DNA of 64,000 nt from an uncultured Saprospiraceae bacterium. GTDB taxonomy: Bacteria > Bacteroidota > Bacteroidia > Chitinophagales > Saprospiraceae. A program made the translations under genes and the position numbers. Location: the NCBI GenBank assembly GCA_937950315.1, contig CALFDU010000013.1, forward strand, positions 1 through 64,000, written 5' to 3'. A model generated the notes under the pieces. That model worked only from the letters and a program-made list of their open reading frames with translations. It was not told the DNA's origin and made no database searches. Of the stretch, positions 25,826 through 33,648 are shown piece after piece. The first letter of the stretch is position 1; each line of letters starts with the position of its first letter.

Positions 25826-26587
25826 CTATTTCACCAAGGTGTATCTTCCAAATACTCCAGCATCAATCCATCCTCTGTTTTTATCTTCTCCCTCCACAAC
25901 AGAACTTCCTATAAAGTTTTCACGCTCTTCGCTGGTATCATTATCACAATAAGCAATCGCGAAACCAAAATCTTGATTGGCGGTAAGTTTGATGGGCGCA
26001 TTGGTCATTCCATCTCTGTAGGTGTCCTTGTACATATTCAGTCTCACTTCCCAGAGATATTCATTATTTCCCAGCTCCACCATGGTAGAATTGACATTGT
26101 TGGGGTAGAGGTGTGGCTTTGAATCGGTACCTATATCTACTATTTTCTGATCTAAGGCGATATGATAGGCAAAAGCATTGTGATTAAATTGGTGATTTCC
26201 TCTTGAGCCATCTTCATCTACAAAAATCTCCAAACAGTCGTCATCCCAGTATCTTTTTAGTGGATTTCTGTTGTTGTCAACGAGAATATCATCGGTTATT
26301 TTAGCCAAAACAAACAATCCTTCCTCGTTCCACATGACCTTATATTGACCTTGGAAGTCATTTTTACTCGGTTTTTTTCCTACCCAGTACTGATCTATGG
26401 GATTCCAGGCCACTTTTTCCCATTCTGCGTCAATAATTCCATCGATTACTGGGAGTTTTTCACTGTATTGTATCGCTTTCCTTTCTCTAGGATTGACGGT
26501 AGGGCTTGATTGACAGGCACTTATGAAAATGATTAATACATATATAAATAAAATGTTATATGTTTTGTCAATTTTGGGCATTGTCAT
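25826..26587 (-). CDS. CBM9-like lipoprotein
   Basis: 253 residues with a lipoprotein signal peptide (IIFISAC). The mature part matches the carbohydrate-binding family 9-like/DOMON-type beta sandwich found with Bacteroidota sugar-related lipoproteins: LPVIDGIIDAEWEKVAW, YKVMWNEEGLFVLAKITD, YWDDDCLEIFVDEDG, NHNAFAYHIA, and the C-terminal GFAIAYCDND. The family binds sugars or acts with hydrolases at the cell surface. No hydrolase adjoins. Divergent from the OmpA-like gene; a long palindrome sits between them. Confidence 0.85.
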   Translation of the reverse strand: MTMPKIDKTYNILFIYVLIIFISACQSSPTVNPRERKAIQYSEKLPVIDGIIDAEWEKVAWNPIDQYWVGKKPSKNDFQGQYKVMWNEEGLFVLAKITDDILVDNNRNPLKRYWDDDCLEIFVDEDGSRGNHQFNHNAFAYHIALDQKIVDIGTDSKPHLYPNNVNSTMVELGNNEYLWEVRLNMYKDTYRDGMTNAPIKLTANQDFGFAIAYCDNDTSEERENFIGSSVVEGEDKNRGWIDAGVFGRYTLVK

Positions 26588-26631
26588 GAAAAAAAGGTGT
26601 TTCAGGGTTAAAAAATAGCAATATTATCATC

Positions 26632-26669
26632 GTTTTATATGTATTAAGAAAAATTTTAATATATAAAAC
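26632..26669. promoter_or_regulatory. Long imperfect palindrome between divergent genes
   Basis: GTTTTATAT (26632-26640) pairs with ATATAAAAC (26661-26669) and, inside it, ATTAA (26643-26647) with TTAAT (26656-26660), leaving a 2-nt bulge. It lies 45 nt before the CBM9-like gene on the minus strand, so it may control one or both divergent genes. Confidence 0.4.
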
Positions 26670-26844
26670 ACTGTAAATGGAATGAATCTTGCACTATCGC
26701 TTTCGAATAATTGATTGTAAGATTAATCCTCGACAAAATAAAAAGAATGACTCAATTCAACGACTCGTTCCCAAAATTCCCTGTCCAGGTGCCATCGAGC
26801 ATTTACATAGCGCATTTGCGCAAGCATAATTAAAATATTATTTG

Positions 26845-27363
26845 ATGAGAATAGTAATTATTGTTTTAACACTTTTATGGTTTTTCTTTGGCGCCAAAAT
26901 CGCAAGCAACAAATTTTGCCCAGAGACGTCCGCTGCGACAGAAACCAGTACAGGGGCTATCGGTGCCACAGATTCCGATTGTTCTCTTATTCTTAAAGAC
27001 AAAGACGGAGGTCTTGAAATAAGCTCTGCAGAAAATTTCCAATTTTTAAAGTCTTCTGCGGATGTCATGGGTACCACTTCGGAAATGGCCGAAACGTTAG
27101 GAGCCCTTACCACCTACCTCAATACAAATTCAAATCGATTTATGGAAATCACCGGTCTCTACATGGAGGCTGAAGAAAATATTACCGACAAGGACAATCT
27201 TGGTAAAGCCAGGGCGATAAGTGTAAAATCTTACCTCATGTCCAAAGGAATTGATGGCAAACAACTCACCACCAATGGCATGTTGGATAACAATATCTGT
27301 GCCTCTGACGATAAAATATTGAGCGGTGTAAAAGTTGCTTTTAGTGAAATTCCTTCTAACTAA
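26845..27363 (+). CDS. Small OmpA-like envelope protein
   Basis: 172 residues from the ATG at 26845. One N-terminal membrane helix (IVIIVLTLLWFFFGAKIA) could be an anchor or uncleaved signal. The C-terminal half resembles an OmpA-like fold: FMEITGLYMEAEENI, then LGKARAISVKSYLMSKGI, where family members show the RA-x-SV-x-x-YL-x-x-GI pattern. The usual peptidoglycan-binding Asp/Arg pair is only partly present. It lies 28 nt upstream of the repeat/HhH gene and is probably in the same transcript. Confidence 0.7.
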   Translation: MRIVIIVLTLLWFFFGAKIASNKFCPETSAATETSTGAIGATDSDCSLILKDKDGGLEISSAENFQFLKSSADVMGTTSEMAETLGALTTYLNTNSNRFMEITGLYMEAEENITDKDNLGKARAISVKSYLMSKGIDGKQLTTNGMLDNNICASDDKILSGVKVAFSEIPSN

Positions 27364-27391
27364 TAATCTGAATTAATAAAAAACAAAAGTT

Positions 27392-28684
27392 ATGAATAGT
27401 TGTTTTTGGCTACCCTTGTTTTTAATGTCTGGTGCTTGGTTCTTAGGCTGGTTACTCGGACGAATGAAAAAAGCTGACACTGCTCATTTGGATAAAACCA
27501 TCGCAGGTCAGAAACTTGAACTTGCCAACCTAAAGGCTGAAAAAGATACGCAAGTTTTTAAATTAAAAGAGTACGACGAAAAATTTGTACGCCTTGAAGA
27601 AAAACATAAAACTGACATCGCCGAACTTCAAGCAACTCCTTCCGGAGATGTGATCGAAAAAGAAGTTGAAGTAATTAAGGAAGTTGAAGTGATCAAAGAA
27701 GTTGAAGTGATCAAAGAAGTGGAGGTCATCAAAGAAGTGGAAGTCGAAAAAGAAGTGGAGGTGATCAAGGAAGTGGAAGTGATCAAAGAGGTCGAAGTAA
27801 TCAAAGAAGTCGAAGTGATCAAAGAAATTCCTGTTGAGACGGTGAAGCACGTAGATGTCATCAAAGAAGTTGAAGTGATCAAAGAAGTGATTGTACCTAA
27901 AGAGGTTGAAGTGATCAAAGAAGTGGAAGTCATTAAAGAAGTTCCTGTTGAAATGATCAAGGAAGTGGACGTTGTCCGCGAAGTGATCAAAGAGGTTGAA
28001 GTGATCAAGGAAGTGCCTGTTGAAATCATCAAAGAAGTAGAGGTAATCAAGGAAGTTCCTGTGACAAGCAATGTCGAAGTCATCAAGGAAGTAGAAGTAA
28101 TAAGAGAAGTGATCAAAGAGGTAGAAGTTGAGAAGATCGTACAGGTTGAAGTAGAGGTCATCAGAGAAGTTCCAGTTGAAATCATCAAAGAAGTAGAGAT
28201 TGTGAAGTCTCTGGATATGGATAAGTTGCGCAGTATGATGGAGGAACTCGGGACCGTGGAAGTATCCAAAACATTGGTCAATGAGACCCGCACAGAAGGT
28301 GATGGCGAGATTGTCGAACGTAGAATTGGTGCGAGGCCTGAGGCCGTTGTAGCGGAGGGCGAAGGTAGTGATGATGCAACCAAGAAGGATGACGCTTCCG
28401 CAAATGTTTCCCCTGCTGCCGATGCTGATGCCAAACCAGACGATCTTAAAATGATTGAAGGAATTGGGCCTAAAATTTCTGAAATTTTGATAAAAGCAGG
28501 TATTACGAGTTTCAGTAAACTTGCTGCCTATAATCCGTCCGCAATAAAAGAAATTCTCTTGGAAGCAGGAAAACGATATGCCGCACACAATCCTGGTACA
28601 TGGCCAGACCAAGCCAAACTTGCTGCCAAAGGCGATTGGAAGGCATTGAAAGCATTACAAGACTCCTTGGATGGAGGTAGATAG
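27392..28684 (+). CDS. Membrane-anchored EVEVIK hexapeptide-repeat protein with C-terminal HhH domain
   Basis: 430 residues. An N-terminal membrane helix (LPLFLMSGAWFLGWLLG) is followed by a coiled-coil-like segment (about 30-85). A long repeat of about 31 hexapeptides (residues 86-272) has consensus EVEVIK, interspersed with PVEIIK units. After an acidic linker comes a helix-hairpin-helix domain (about 348-430; LKMIEGIGPKISEILIKAGI, then GTWPDQAKLAAKGDW). HhH domains of this type follow L21-like or DUF4332-like proteins and may bind DNA or protein. The repeat probably forms an extended, highly charged stalk. Co-transcribed with the OmpA-like protein; a terminator follows. Confidence 0.85.
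   Translation: MNSCFWLPLFLMSGAWFLGWLLGRMKKADTAHLDKTIAGQKLELANLKAEKDTQVFKLKEYDEKFVRLEEKHKTDIAELQATPSGDVIEKEVEVIKEVEVIKEVEVIKEVEVIKEVEVEKEVEVIKEVEVIKEVEVIKEVEVIKEIPVETVKHVDVIKEVEVIKEVIVPKEVEVIKEVEVIKEVPVEMIKEVDVVREVIKEVEVIKEVPVEIIKEVEVIKEVPVTSNVEVIKEVEVIREVIKEVEVEKIVQVEVEVIREVPVEIIKEVEIVKSLDMDKLRSMMEELGTVEVSKTLVNETRTEGDGEIVERRIGARPEAVVAEGEGSDDATKKDDASANVSPAADADAKPDDLKMIEGIGPKISEILIKAGITSFSKLAAYNPSAIKEILLEAGKRYAAHNPGTWPDQAKLAAKGDWKALKALQDSLDGGR
27654..28215 (+). repeat. Tandem 18-nt coding repeat
   Basis: About 30 imperfect copies of an 18-nt unit such as GAAGTGATCAAAGAAGTG encode EVEVIK-type hexapeptides. Synonymous differences between units (GTG/GTT/GTA, AAA/AAG) show the array is old rather than freshly expanded, and it may still change length by slippage or recombination. 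Confidence 0.9.
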
Positions 28685-28727
28685 ATCAAACCATTCTGAC
28701 GTATAAATGACCCTAAGGGTCAAATAT

Positions 28728-28757
28728 AAAAGGGTTGACTTGTCATCAACCCTTTTT
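28728..28757 (+). terminator. Terminator after the hexapeptide-repeat gene
   Basis: AAAGGGTTGA and TCAACCCTTT pair around CTTGTCA and are followed by T-rich sequence. It ends the OmpA-like/repeat-protein operon. Confidence 0.85.
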
Positions 28758-28810
28758 CTATTTTTTATCTTTAGAATAAAAATATTCAATGTAATATATT
28801 CTCAAATTCA

Positions 28811-29386
28811 ATGCTAGAGCTATTTAATTACATCAATGCCATCAGTCCAATAAAGGAAAAAACTTTTGTTGAACTTCAAAATTTATTCAAGCCAATTAAG
28901 CTCAAAAAGAATGAATTTTTTGTCGATGATGGCAGCTATGCAAATGAGATAGGTTTCCTTCAAAAAGGAATTGTCAGAGCATTTTTTTTAAACGAAGAAG
29001 GGAAGGAATATTCCAAACAATTTTTTGTTGGACCTTCGTTGATTGGTGCGTATACATCTTTGTTGACACGACAACCAGCTAAGATTGCCCAACAAGCTTT
29101 GACTGATTGCGAGCTTCTGGTGGCTGATTATCGTGCCTTGGAAAAATTGTATGATACACATCACGATTTGGAAAGATTAGGTAGAAAAATTGCAGAATAC
29201 TATTTCTTGGAAAAAGAACAAAAGGAAATTGAAATGGCACTGCTCGATGCAGACAAAAGATATTTGATCATGCGTAAAAAATTCCCTGCCATCGAATCCC
29301 AAATTCCACAATATTACATTGCCTCTTATCTAGGAATTTCTCCAACCCAATTAAGTCGAATCAGAAGAAAATTACTGGAATCATAA
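28811..29386 (+). CDS. Crp/Fnr-family transcriptional regulator
   Basis: 191 residues. The cyclic-nucleotide-binding-like beta barrel covers about 20-110 (FFVDDGSYANEIGFLQKG), followed by the dimer helix and a C-terminal winged HTH (YYIASYLGISPTQLSRIRRK). Residues for cAMP binding are not conserved, as usual in Bacteroidota members of this group. It precedes a DUF1772-type membrane protein and an SDR on the same strand, which may be its targets. A second Crp/Fnr gene at 56644-57228 is likewise next to an SDR. Confidence 0.92.
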   Translation: MLELFNYINAISPIKEKTFVELQNLFKPIKLKKNEFFVDDGSYANEIGFLQKGIVRAFFLNEEGKEYSKQFFVGPSLIGAYTSLLTRQPAKIAQQALTDCELLVADYRALEKLYDTHHDLERLGRKIAEYYFLEKEQKEIEMALLDADKRYLIMRKKFPAIESQIPQYYIASYLGISPTQLSRIRRKLLES

Positions 29387-29456
29387 GTTTCTTTACATAT
29401 GTAAATGAATGACTGATCAAGATTCATGAAAATTGTGTCAAACAAATTATCAAGTC

Positions 29457-29945
29457 ATGAATCGCATTTTATTTTATTTTTTAATTGCCATTTTTTCAAT
29501 TTTTTTAGGAAGCCAAATCGTAGAAGGTCTACTTATACTCCCGCATTGGAAATCGTTATCTCCGACAGCATTTTATCAGTACTACGCGCAATTTGGACCC
29601 TCTTTGGGACGATTCTATTCCATGCTTACCATCATTGCGGTTTTGATTCCGATCTGTACCTGTATCTATTGCATTGTCAATAAAAAGAAAGGACTGACAT
29701 TATCTATCCTGTCTTCCGTTTTTGCCATACTGGTTGTCCTTGTTTTTTATGTTTACTTCAAAGGCACCAATCTACAGTTTTATGCCTCTGCTTTTAACGC
29801 AGATCAACTGAAATCAGTTTTAGAAACATGGGGTCGATGGCATTGGGTAAGGATAATATTTGAAATACTATCATTGGTTTTTTTGATACTTGCATTTCAT
29901 TTATTAGACAGTGAACATTCTGAAAATCACGCAGTTGGTACCTAA
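29457..29945 (+). CDS. DUF1772 (anthrone oxygenase-like) membrane protein
   Basis: 162 residues from the ATG at 29457; a longer TTG start would lack a signal-like N-terminus. Four membrane helices, with ILFYFLIAIFSIFLGSQIVE at the start and LPHWKSLSP, FGPSLGRFYSMLTIIAVLIP, ETWGRWHWVRIIFEILSL as family landmarks. Related proteins are called anthrone oxygenase-like, but most DUF1772 members have no proven function. Downstream of a Crp/Fnr gene by 70 nt and upstream of an SDR. Confidence 0.75.
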   Translation: MNRILFYFLIAIFSIFLGSQIVEGLLILPHWKSLSPTAFYQYYAQFGPSLGRFYSMLTIIAVLIPICTCIYCIVNKKKGLTLSILSSVFAILVVLVFYVYFKGTNLQFYASAFNADQLKSVLETWGRWHWVRIIFEILSLVFLILAFHLLDSEHSENHAVGT

Positions 29946-30010
29946 AAATATAATACCACTTTTCCAAATTCTATCTACCATACATTTCTTATATTCGTAC
30001 CAACTTATTA

Positions 30011-30043
30011 GTATTCGGCTGTGTTCATACACTCCGAAAATAC
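30011..30043 (+). promoter_or_regulatory. Leader hairpin of the SDR gene
   Basis: Imperfect stem: GTATT/AATAC and CGG/CCG on the outside, GTGT/ACAC inside, with a short TCAT loop. It ends 27 nt before the ATG at 30071 and could be a regulator site or an RNA structure. Confidence 0.35.
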
Positions 30044-30070
30044 ATTGGAAATTGAAAAACGAAACAAGAC

Positions 30071-30835
30071 ATGCATAACAAGCTTAGTAACAAAAATGTA
30101 TTGATCACTGCAGGAGCTCAAGGAATTGGGGAAGCGATTACGAAGCAATTTATAGATTCTGGAGCCAACGTAGGAATCCATTATTTCTCCAGTGCAGAAA
30201 CAGCAGATAAATTGGTTGCTTATGCCACGGACAAAGGACTAAAAGCCAGTGCAGTTCGTGGTGACTTAACCATAGAAGAGGATGCCAATAAGGTGGTTCA
30301 GCAGACGGCCGATACATTGGGAGGAATAGATATTGTAATCAACAATGCAGGATCTCTTGTGGCTCGTAAACGCTTAGAAGAAATCGATCCGATGTTTTGG
30401 ACCAAGGTGATGGATATCAACTTAACCTCGATGATGTATGTATCCAAAGCAGCCATGCCATATCTTATAAAAAATGAAAACAGCAGCATGGTGAATTTGG
30501 CCTCATTGGCAGGACGTAAAGGAGGACACGCTGGCTCGTTGGCTTACTCAACCAGCAAAGGAGCGATTTTGACATTTACCAGAGCACTTTCATCAGAGTT
30601 GGGTCCGCATGGTGTAAGAGTCAATGCAGTTGCACCTGGCTTAATTCTAGGTACAGCCTTTCACAACACGCATACCACACCTGAATCTGCAGCAAAGACT
30701 GTAGAAGGTATTCCGATCAAACGTGCAGGCAACTCCGATGATGTAGCGAGAGCAGTATTGTATCTTGCCTCAGAGTATGATGGATTCATCACAGGGGCTA
30801 CGCTTGATATCAACGGTGGGTCTTACAATATGTAA
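30071..30835 (+). CDS. Short-chain dehydrogenase/reductase
   Basis: 254 residues of the classical SDR family. The cofactor motif is ITAGAQGIGEA (TGxxxGxG variant with AGAQG), with NNAG at the fourth strand (VINNAGSLV), catalytic Ser in LASLAGRKGG, the Y-S-T-S-K active site (AYSTSKGAIL), and the C-terminal GATLDINGGSYNM. Similar to 3-oxoacyl-ACP reductase or glucose-dehydrogenase-type enzymes; the substrate cannot be assigned. A hairpin-containing leader precedes it. Confidence 0.92.
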   Translation: MHNKLSNKNVLITAGAQGIGEAITKQFIDSGANVGIHYFSSAETADKLVAYATDKGLKASAVRGDLTIEEDANKVVQQTADTLGGIDIVINNAGSLVARKRLEEIDPMFWTKVMDINLTSMMYVSKAAMPYLIKNENSSMVNLASLAGRKGGHAGSLAYSTSKGAILTFTRALSSELGPHGVRVNAVAPGLILGTAFHNTHTTPESAAKTVEGIPIKRAGNSDDVARAVLYLASEYDGFITGATLDINGGSYNM

Positions 30836-31006
30836 TGGAGTTTGGGTACTTGTCTAAGTCCTAGATGCAGCATGCGGATCAATAGAAAATAATTGTGGTT
30901 AATGCTTGAATAGTTTTAGATTTTGTATGCATCTTGCCATGAAGCTTATGTTAAGTTTATTACCAACAAGTTCAAAGAAAAATTCATCAAAGACTACTTT
31001 AAAAAT

Positions 31007-31198
31007 ATGAGCAAAACCAACTGGATCATCTTCGCGGTGATGCTATTGTTTTCCATACTTTTTATTTTTAGAGAACGCATCTACAAGACCAAGATAGCCA
31101 AGGCCAAAATGGAAATATTCAATACAATCATTGAGGATGAACCAGAAGAAGCCAAAGAAAACATCAAAGCGATACTTGATACGCTTATCAGCCAATAA
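31007..31198 (+). CDS. Small single-pass membrane protein
   Basis: 63 residues from the ATG at 31007. One membrane helix (WIIFAVMLLFSILFIF) is followed by a basic then acidic helical tail (FNTIIEDEPEEAKENIKAIL). No family recognised. A longer frame from upstream non-ATG codons is less likely because the start MSKTNW is followed directly by the helix. Confidence 0.5.
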   Translation: MSKTNWIIFAVMLLFSILFIFRERIYKTKIAKAKMEIFNTIIEDEPEEAKENIKAILDTLISQ

Positions 31199-31232
31199 AT
31201 AAATCCAATTGAGGTGTTTACCTCCCATTGAA

Positions 31233-31263
31233 ATTGCTCATTTAATTTAAAGCAATATATTTG
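31233..31263 (+). promoter_or_regulatory. Bacteroidota-type promoter of recQ
   Basis: ATTG (31233-31236) and TATATTTG (31256-31263) are separated by 19 nt, a full match to TTG-N19-TAnnTTTG. The -7 element ends 6 nt before the ATG at 31269, so the mRNA should start at or next to the start codon (leaderless or nearly so). Confidence 0.65.
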
Positions 31264-31268
31264 TCCTA

Positions 31269-33059
31269 ATGAAGAAAGACATCCATGCTGCCCTAGAATC
31301 TGTATTTGGTTATAAGTCATTTAGGCTTGATCAAGAGCAGATCATAAACAGGGTACTAGACCAGCAGGATTGTCTTGCCATCATGCCTACAGGTGGAGGT
31401 AAATCCCTTTGCTACCAGATCCCAGCCATCGTTTCTGATGGATTGACCATTGTTGTGTCCCCTTTGATTGCTTTGATGAACGATCAGGTTGCTGCATTGC
31501 ATCAAGTAGGAGTGAAAGCGGCTACCATTCATAGTGGTATCGGTCAAGCCGAATCTTCATCCATCTTCTCCGATATGAAGAATGGTAAATTGAAATTGCT
31601 GTATGTATCACCAGAGCGATTGATGTCGGGTGACTTTCTTAATTTCCTCGGAAATTACAACATCAATCTTTTTGCTATTGATGAAGCACATTGTGTATCA
31701 GTGTGGGGAAATGACTTTAGGCCAGAATACATCAAGTTGAAAGCGCTCAAGCAAAGCTTTCCGCGCGTTCCAGTCATTGCATTGACAGCTACCGCCGATA
31801 GTACCACCCAGAAAGATATCCTGAAACAGTTAGGACTCGACGATGCAAAGATGTTCTTAAGTAGTTTTGAGAGGAAAAACATCTCAGTAGAATCCAGATC
31901 AGGTCTAAAACGAATCGATCAGATCATTCAATATGTAAAACAGGAAAGAGGGAATGCTGGCATCGTATATTGCCTAAGTCGAAAGTCAACCGAGTCCGTC
32001 GCAACCAAATTACAGGCCAAAGGAGTCAAAGCTTCCTACTATCATGCAGGCATGAACTCCGAAGATCGGAATCTCATTCAACGGAATTTTCAAAATGATG
32101 ACCTGCAAGTGGTATGTGCCACGATTGCATTCGGAATGGGAATCGATAAACCCAATATCCGCTGGGTCATCCATTACAATATGCCTAAAAACATCGAAGG
32201 CTATTACCAAGAAATTGGTCGGGCAGGCAGAGATGGTGATCCTGCCAAAGCATTGCTCTTTTATAGTTGGGGTGATTATCTCAACCTAAAGAAATTCATC
32301 GACGAAGGTGAAGCCGACCGCCATTTCAAAAAAGTACAGACTGCCAAGCTCGAACGCATGTGGGAATACGCCAATGCCGTCAATTGCCGCACCAATTTTG
32401 TCTTAAACTATTTTGGGGAATATCGGGCTGAAGGATGTGGTCATTGTGACAACTGTCTCAATCCACCCAAGATCTTTGACGGGCGCACCTACGCCAAGAT
32501 GGCATTGTCAGGTGTACTTCGTTCAGGAGAAAATATAAGTTCGAGTTTGCTCATCGATGTACTGAGGGGTTCTTTTAAATCCGAAATCACCAATCGTGGT
32601 CTCGACAAACTAAAGACCTTCGGGGTAGGGAGAGATATACCTCAGGCGCATTGGTCCCACTATATTACCCAGATGGTCAACCAAGGAATCATTCGCATTG
32701 ATTTTGCGGATTATTCAAAAGTGAAATCCACCCCTTTGACCAAAAAAGTTTTGTTCGAAGATCTAGAAGTTCCTTTGGCAGAATTTGCGGGATACAAGAA
32801 AGCCAAAGAGAAAAAAGTAGTCAAGTCCACCATCAATTTGGCAGATGTCGATAAGGATCTGTTGTCAAGATTGAAATCGTGGAGAAATGCCCTTGCAAAA
32901 TCTAAAAATGTACCTGCATACGTGATACTTCCCAACAAAGCCCTCGAGCAAATAGCCGCCGAGATGCCTACCAACGATTCCCAATTGCTTGAAATAAGTG
33001 GGATTGGTCAGAAGAAGTTGGAAAACTATGGGGACGAGATATTGGCGCTTATTGGCTAG
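31269..33059 (+). CDS. recQ: ATP-dependent DNA helicase RecQ
   Basis: 596 residues. Walker A MPTGGGKSLCYQIPA (about 39-53), DEAH box in AIDEAHCVSVWGNDFRPEY, helicase C-terminal motifs ATIAFGMGIDKPNIR and YYQEIGRAGRDG, RecQ zinc-binding Cys (FGEYRAEGCGHCDNC), winged-helix RQC domain and a C-terminal HRDC domain. It unwinds DNA 3'-5' in recombination repair. The aromatic-rich loop reads SVWGNDF instead of the usual SQWGHDF, losing the common Gln and His, a variant seen in some Bacteroidota paralogues. A leaderless promoter precedes it. Confidence 0.95.
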   Translation: MKKDIHAALESVFGYKSFRLDQEQIINRVLDQQDCLAIMPTGGGKSLCYQIPAIVSDGLTIVVSPLIALMNDQVAALHQVGVKAATIHSGIGQAESSSIFSDMKNGKLKLLYVSPERLMSGDFLNFLGNYNINLFAIDEAHCVSVWGNDFRPEYIKLKALKQSFPRVPVIALTATADSTTQKDILKQLGLDDAKMFLSSFERKNISVESRSGLKRIDQIIQYVKQERGNAGIVYCLSRKSTESVATKLQAKGVKASYYHAGMNSEDRNLIQRNFQNDDLQVVCATIAFGMGIDKPNIRWVIHYNMPKNIEGYYQEIGRAGRDGDPAKALLFYSWGDYLNLKKFIDEGEADRHFKKVQTAKLERMWEYANAVNCRTNFVLNYFGEYRAEGCGHCDNCLNPPKIFDGRTYAKMALSGVLRSGENISSSLLIDVLRGSFKSEITNRGLDKLKTFGVGRDIPQAHWSHYITQMVNQGIIRIDFADYSKVKSTPLTKKVLFEDLEVPLAEFAGYKKAKEKKVVKSTINLADVDKDLLSRLKSWRNALAKSKNVPAYVILPNKALEQIAAEMPTNDSQLLEISGIGQKKLENYGDEILALIG

Positions 33060-33120
33060 ACCAATAAGACGAGCTTAGTCTCAAGAATCAATTTGTAGTC
33101 CTAGTGTTTTGCCTCACTTT

Positions 33121-33645
33121 TTACACAGTGGTAAAAATGATTTCTATCGCTCCTCCATCATTGGTTTCAAACGACTGCAATACATTCGGATGATATTTTA
33201 GGATACTCATGATCTCTGCTTTAAGTACTCCAGTTCCTTTTCCATGGATCACTTTGATGCTGGTCTTCTTCTCCTTAATAGATCTTCTCAAGTAGGAATC
33301 GAATGCTTTCATCTGAAAGTCGAAAATCCGTTCTGGTCTATTGGATTCTAGGGAAGGGTTGAGCTTCTCGATATGTAGATCGATGCTGTATTGCTCTGAG
33401 TTATAACTAATCCCGAAATTGAGTTTGTCCATTCGCGTACGCTCTTTGAACGCCTCTTGATGGGCATTGAGGGTCGCAGCAAGCTTGGCTTCGTCTACTG
33501 CCTTCAGGTCGTTGTGATCGACCAAAATGATCTCTTCGTTGATTTTTATGCGAACTTGGCCATTTTCTGTACCATCAAATTTTCCAATCTTACCAGTTGA
33601 CTTTACTCTTAAAAGATCGCCAATCCATAAATCACTTACATCCAC
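33121..33645 (-). CDS. Smr-domain protein (MutS2-like C-terminal domain)
   Basis: 174 residues. An N-terminal MutS2/KOW-like beta domain (GDLLRVKSTGKIGKFDG) precedes the C-terminal Smr nuclease domain with the DLHIEKL strand and the loop IHGKGTGVLK. Smr domains bind or cut nucleic acid, often at stalled ribosomes or recombination intermediates. The MutS2 ATPase part is absent. Begins 3 nt after the glycosyltransferase gene on the same strand, so co-transcribed. Confidence 0.9.
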   Translation of the reverse strand: MDVSDLWIGDLLRVKSTGKIGKFDGTENGQVRIKINEEIILVDHNDLKAVDEAKLAATLNAHQEAFKERTRMDKLNFGISYNSEQYSIDLHIEKLNPSLESNRPERIFDFQMKAFDSYLRRSIKEKKTSIKVIHGKGTGVLKAEIMSILKYHPNVLQSFETNDGGAIEIIFTTV

Positions 33646-33648
33646 TTT

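Noticed and set aside
27654-28215. CRISPR-like array
   Set aside because: The repeats are contiguous 18-nt coding units without spacers.
27563-28612. Two long minus-strand frames opposite the hexapeptide-repeat gene
   Set aside because: They arise from the repeated codon pattern; the plus-strand protein has a membrane helix and an HhH domain, and the minus translations are monotonous.
29426-29683. 85-codon frame overlapping the DUF1772 gene
   Set aside because: Shadow frame; the DUF1772 frame has the membrane helices.
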